Positions 61,995-64,000 of a stretch of 64,000 bases of DNA are shown here, in pieces. The position numbers and the translations under genes were made by a program. The stretch covers positions 451,397-515,396 of the forward strand of contig NZ_JALMEW010000001.1 in NCBI RefSeq assembly GCF_023094245.1, read 5' to 3'. The notes under the pieces are model-generated. The model was not told the origin of the DNA, made no database searches, and saw only the letters and a list, made by a program, of their open reading frames with translations. Numbering within the stretch: the stretch's first letter is position 1; every line of letters begins with the position of its first letter. The stretch is from Halomonas getboli. GTDB taxonomy: Bacteria; Pseudomonadota; Gammaproteobacteria; Pseudomonadales; Halomonadaceae.

Positions 61995-63188
61995 TCATTC
62001 GATGGTGGACAGGGCGCCGGCGCGGGCCTGCTCGGCGACACGCGCCAGGCGGCGGCAGGCGTCGTTCAGGCGGGCCGCGTCGACGGTCAGGCTGAGGCGC
62101 ACGAAGCCGGCGGCGGAGGGGCCGAAGGCCTCGCCGGAGAGCACCGAGACGCCCTGCTCGTCGAGCAGGCGGTCGGCGAAGTCCTGGGACGACAGCCCGG
62201 TGGCGCGGATATCGATCATCAGGAACATGCCGGCGTCGGGCGTGATGACGTCGACCGAGGAACAGTCGGCGAGCGCCGCGACCACGGCGTCGCGGCGGCC
62301 GCGGTAGGTCTCGCGCATGGCGTCCAGCTCGGGCAGGGGCTGGCTCAGGGCATCGCGGGCGGCGTCCTGGATGAAGTCCGGGCAGCCGTAGAGCATGCAC
62401 AGCGCCAGGTTGCCGAGATGCTCGATCAGCGCCTCGGGGCCCAATACCCAGCCCAGCCGCCAGCCGGTCATGGCATGGGACTTGGAAAGGCTGTCGACCA
62501 CCACGGTGCGGTCGGCCATGTCGGGCAGGCCGGCGGCGCAGACGTGTTCGCCCTCGAAGATCAGCTCGGCGTAGACCTCGTCGGAGATCAGCCACAGGTC
62601 GTGGCGCTGGCACAGGTCGGCGATGGCCGCCCAGGTCTCGGCGTCGATCAGCTGGCCGGTGGGATTGTGGGGGCTGTTGAGCAGGATCGCCCGGGTGCGC
62701 GGGGTGATCGCCGCCTCGAGGTCGGCCGCGTCAAGGCGAAAGCCGGCGTCGCCGCGCAGCGGGATGCGGACCATCTCGGCGCCGGTGGACTGCAGCACCG
62801 CCTCGTAGGTGACGTAGCTCGGCTCCGGGACGATCACCTCGTCGCCCGGGTCGAGCAGGCACTGGGCGGCGGCGTAGAGGCCGCACTGGGCGCCGGCCAT
62901 GACGATCAGCTGCTCCGGGGTGACCTCCAGGCCGCGATCGTGGTAGCGCGCGGCGATGGCCTCGCGCAGGGCCCACTTGCCCTGCACGTCGGGGTAGTGG
63001 GTGGCACCGGCGCGCAGGCTGGCCACCGCGCCCTCGACGATCGGCGTCGGGGTGTCGAAATCCGGGTCGCCCACCGATAGCACGGTGATGTCCTCGCCGG
63101 CGGCCCGGCGGGCCAGGGCGCGGTTATGGATGTCCCAGGCGGCGGCGCCTTCGCCGGCGATGCGCTGGGTCAGTCGGGAAAATCGCAT
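61995..63188 (-). CDS. aruH: AruH-like arginine:pyruvate transaminase
   Basis: 397-residue fold-type I PLP aminotransferase. Asn of LNSPHNPTG, Asp of LISDEVYAEL, Schiff-base Lys (SLSKSHAMTGWRLGW) and substrate Arg in the late FVRLSL. The N-terminus MRFSRLTQRIAGEGAAAWDI and the middle motifs follow my recollection of Pseudomonas AruH, the first enzyme of the arginine transaminase pathway. An ATG six bases upstream (63194) is also possible. The 2-ketoarginine decarboxylase AruI is not in the window. Confidence 0.82.
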   Translation of the reverse strand: MRFSRLTQRIAGEGAAAWDIHNRALARRAAGEDITVLSVGDPDFDTPTPIVEGAVASLRAGATHYPDVQGKWALREAIAARYHDRGLEVTPEQLIVMAGAQCGLYAAAQCLLDPGDEVIVPEPSYVTYEAVLQSTGAEMVRIPLRGDAGFRLDAADLEAAITPRTRAILLNSPHNPTGQLIDAETWAAIADLCQRHDLWLISDEVYAELIFEGEHVCAAGLPDMADRTVVVDSLSKSHAMTGWRLGWVLGPEALIEHLGNLALCMLYGCPDFIQDAARDALSQPLPELDAMRETYRGRRDAVVAALADCSSVDVITPDAGMFLMIDIRATGLSSQDFADRLLDEQGVSVLSGEAFGPSAAGFVRLSLTVDAARLNDACRRLARVAEQARAGALSTIE

Positions 63189-63224
63189 CAGCATCTCGCT
63201 CTGTCGTGAATCTGGTCGGGCCGT

Positions 63225-64000
63225 CTAGAGGCTGGCCTTGAGCGCGGTCAGGGCATCCTCGCCGTCGCGGGTGGTGACGCCCTCGAGGAAGCTGGCCACG
63301 CGCTCGGGATGGGCGACCAGCCACTCATGGGCGACGTCCTCGAGCTCACGCTCCTTGAGGCTGTATTCGAGAATGAACTCGCTCTGTTCGTCGGCGCTGA
63401 GCTCGAACTGATCGAGCAGGCGAGTGAGGTTCGGGTTGGCCTCGGCATAGCCCTTGGCGACGATGGTCTTGACGTCGCTGCGGCCGCCGTCGGCGCCGAA
63501 GATGTTCGCCGAGTCGTCGAGGATTCGCGCGTCGTACTCGGGCACCATCCAGTGCGGGGTCCAGCCGTAGAACAGGATCCAGCGCTCCTCGTCGACGGCG
63601 CCGGCCACCTCGCTGAGCATGCCCGGCGTCGACGAGGGCAGGATGTCCCAGTCGCCGAGCCCGTGCGTGTCGGACTCGATGGCGCCCTCGATCATGTCGG
63701 TGACCGTGGAGCCGCTCTCGATGCTGTAGATGGTGTGATCGAAGCGTTCGGCGATCTCGGGGTCGGCGAGCTGCTCGGCACGGGTGATCCCCGCTTCGGC
63801 CACGTAGCCCGGCACGGCGAAGCCCATCCGGGCGCCGGTGACGTTGTTGCCCAGGTCGACGATGGCGTCGGCCTCCATGGCGGCGTCGTAGCTCTCCTGC
63901 TGGGCGGGCATCCAGCCGGCCAGGAAGGCATCGCTGTCGCCGGTCTGCAGGGTGTTGTAGCCCACCGTGGAGCTGACTTCCTGGGTGCTGGTGGTATAGC
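63225..64000 (-). CDS. Glycine betaine/choline-type ABC binding protein (OpuAC family), 5' end cut by window edge
   Basis: 258 visible codons; the N-terminus with its signal lies beyond the right edge. The aromatic-box region FYGWTPHWMVPEYDARIL and the earlier GDSDAFLAGWMPAQQ are typical of OpuAC/ProX-type proteins for quaternary amines. The last 50 residues (LSADEQSEFILEYSLKEREL onward) are helical. It lies 36 bp before the AruH-like gene, so this operon may couple uptake of a betaine or guanidino compound to its breakdown. Confidence 0.88.
   Translation of the reverse strand, partial: YTTSTQEVSSTVGYNTLQTGDSDAFLAGWMPAQQESYDAAMEADAIVDLGNNVTGARMGFAVPGYVAEAGITRAEQLADPEIAERFDHTIYSIESGSTVTDMIEGAIESDTHGLGDWDILPSSTPGMLSEVAGAVDEERWILFYGWTPHWMVPEYDARILDDSANIFGADGGRSDVKTIVAKGYAEANPNLTRLLDQFELSADEQSEFILEYSLKERELEDVAHEWLVAHPERVASFLEGVTTRDGEDALTALKASL

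Overview
The window looks like chromosome from a moderately halophilic, high-GC gammaproteobacterium, most likely Halomonadaceae (Halomonas or a close relative). This rests on three things: the classic gammaproteobacterial order gacA/uvrY - uvrC - pgsA - tRNA-Gly - tRNA-Cys - tRNA-Leu, the lapA-lapB-ihfB and sdhE-ygfX-nadB blocks, and a very rich set of transporters for organic acids, amino acids and betaine. No phage, insertion sequence or CRISPR array was seen. The genus is inference; no 16S rRNA gene is present.

Layout. 1-9.4 kb (minus strand): a copper-delivery operon for cytochrome oxidase (small membrane protein, PCuAC, SCO1), a patatin lipase, a small kinase, a sodium:solute symporter, a NYN protein, and a translationally coupled pair of an MDR oxidoreductase and a divergent proline-racemase-family enzyme. 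9.6-10.3 kb: three tandem paralogous lipoprotein genes. 10.4-15.8 kb (plus): an AraC regulator, then a catabolic-looking operon with two histone-deacetylase-fold amidohydrolases, RidA, an ornithine-cyclodeaminase homologue and a class IV aminotransferase. 15.9-21.6 kb (minus): an aminotransferase, PsiE, a probable CsrB/RsmZ-type GGA-rich small RNA, trmJ, heptanucleotide repeats, groES-groEL with a clear sigma-32 promoter, and fxsA. 21.8-33.6 kb: housekeeping genes (SDR, ComEA, pyrF, lapAB, ihfB, sdhE-ygfX, nadB, FUSC protein, tRNA cluster, pgsA, uvrC, gacA, two tRNA-Ala cassettes). 33.8-38 kb: a redox/stress group (YdfG, PfpI, DkgB, MdaB) with a divergent LysR regulator.

39-49.4 kb is a complete four-carbon sugar-acid catabolic operon. 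LtnD and DenD oxidise L-threonate and D-erythronate; OtnI isomerises, OtnK phosphorylates and OtnC decarboxylates the product towards DHAP. A TRAP transporter (DctPQM), an aldehyde dehydrogenase and a second beta-hydroxyacid dehydrogenase follow. A divergent LacI repressor and a perfect palindromic operator control the front of the operon. 49.5-51.5 kb holds an AraC regulator, an EamA exporter and CsaA. 51.6-57.1 kb holds a tripartite tricarboxylate transporter with a fused TctA-TctB, its binding protein, a PrpF/GalD-type isomerase and a divergent LysR regulator. 57.2-64 kb is an arginine-like amino-acid module: aldehyde dehydrogenase, two permeases, binding protein, ATPase and an AruH-like arginine:pyruvate transaminase, preceded by a glycine-betaine-type binding protein cut by the right edge.

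The most attractive leads are the GGA-rich small RNA upstream of psiE (its likely regulator GacA is 15 kb away), the double-deacetylase operon, the three lipoproteins, and the racemase-family enzyme with Ser/Thr in place of both catalytic cysteines.
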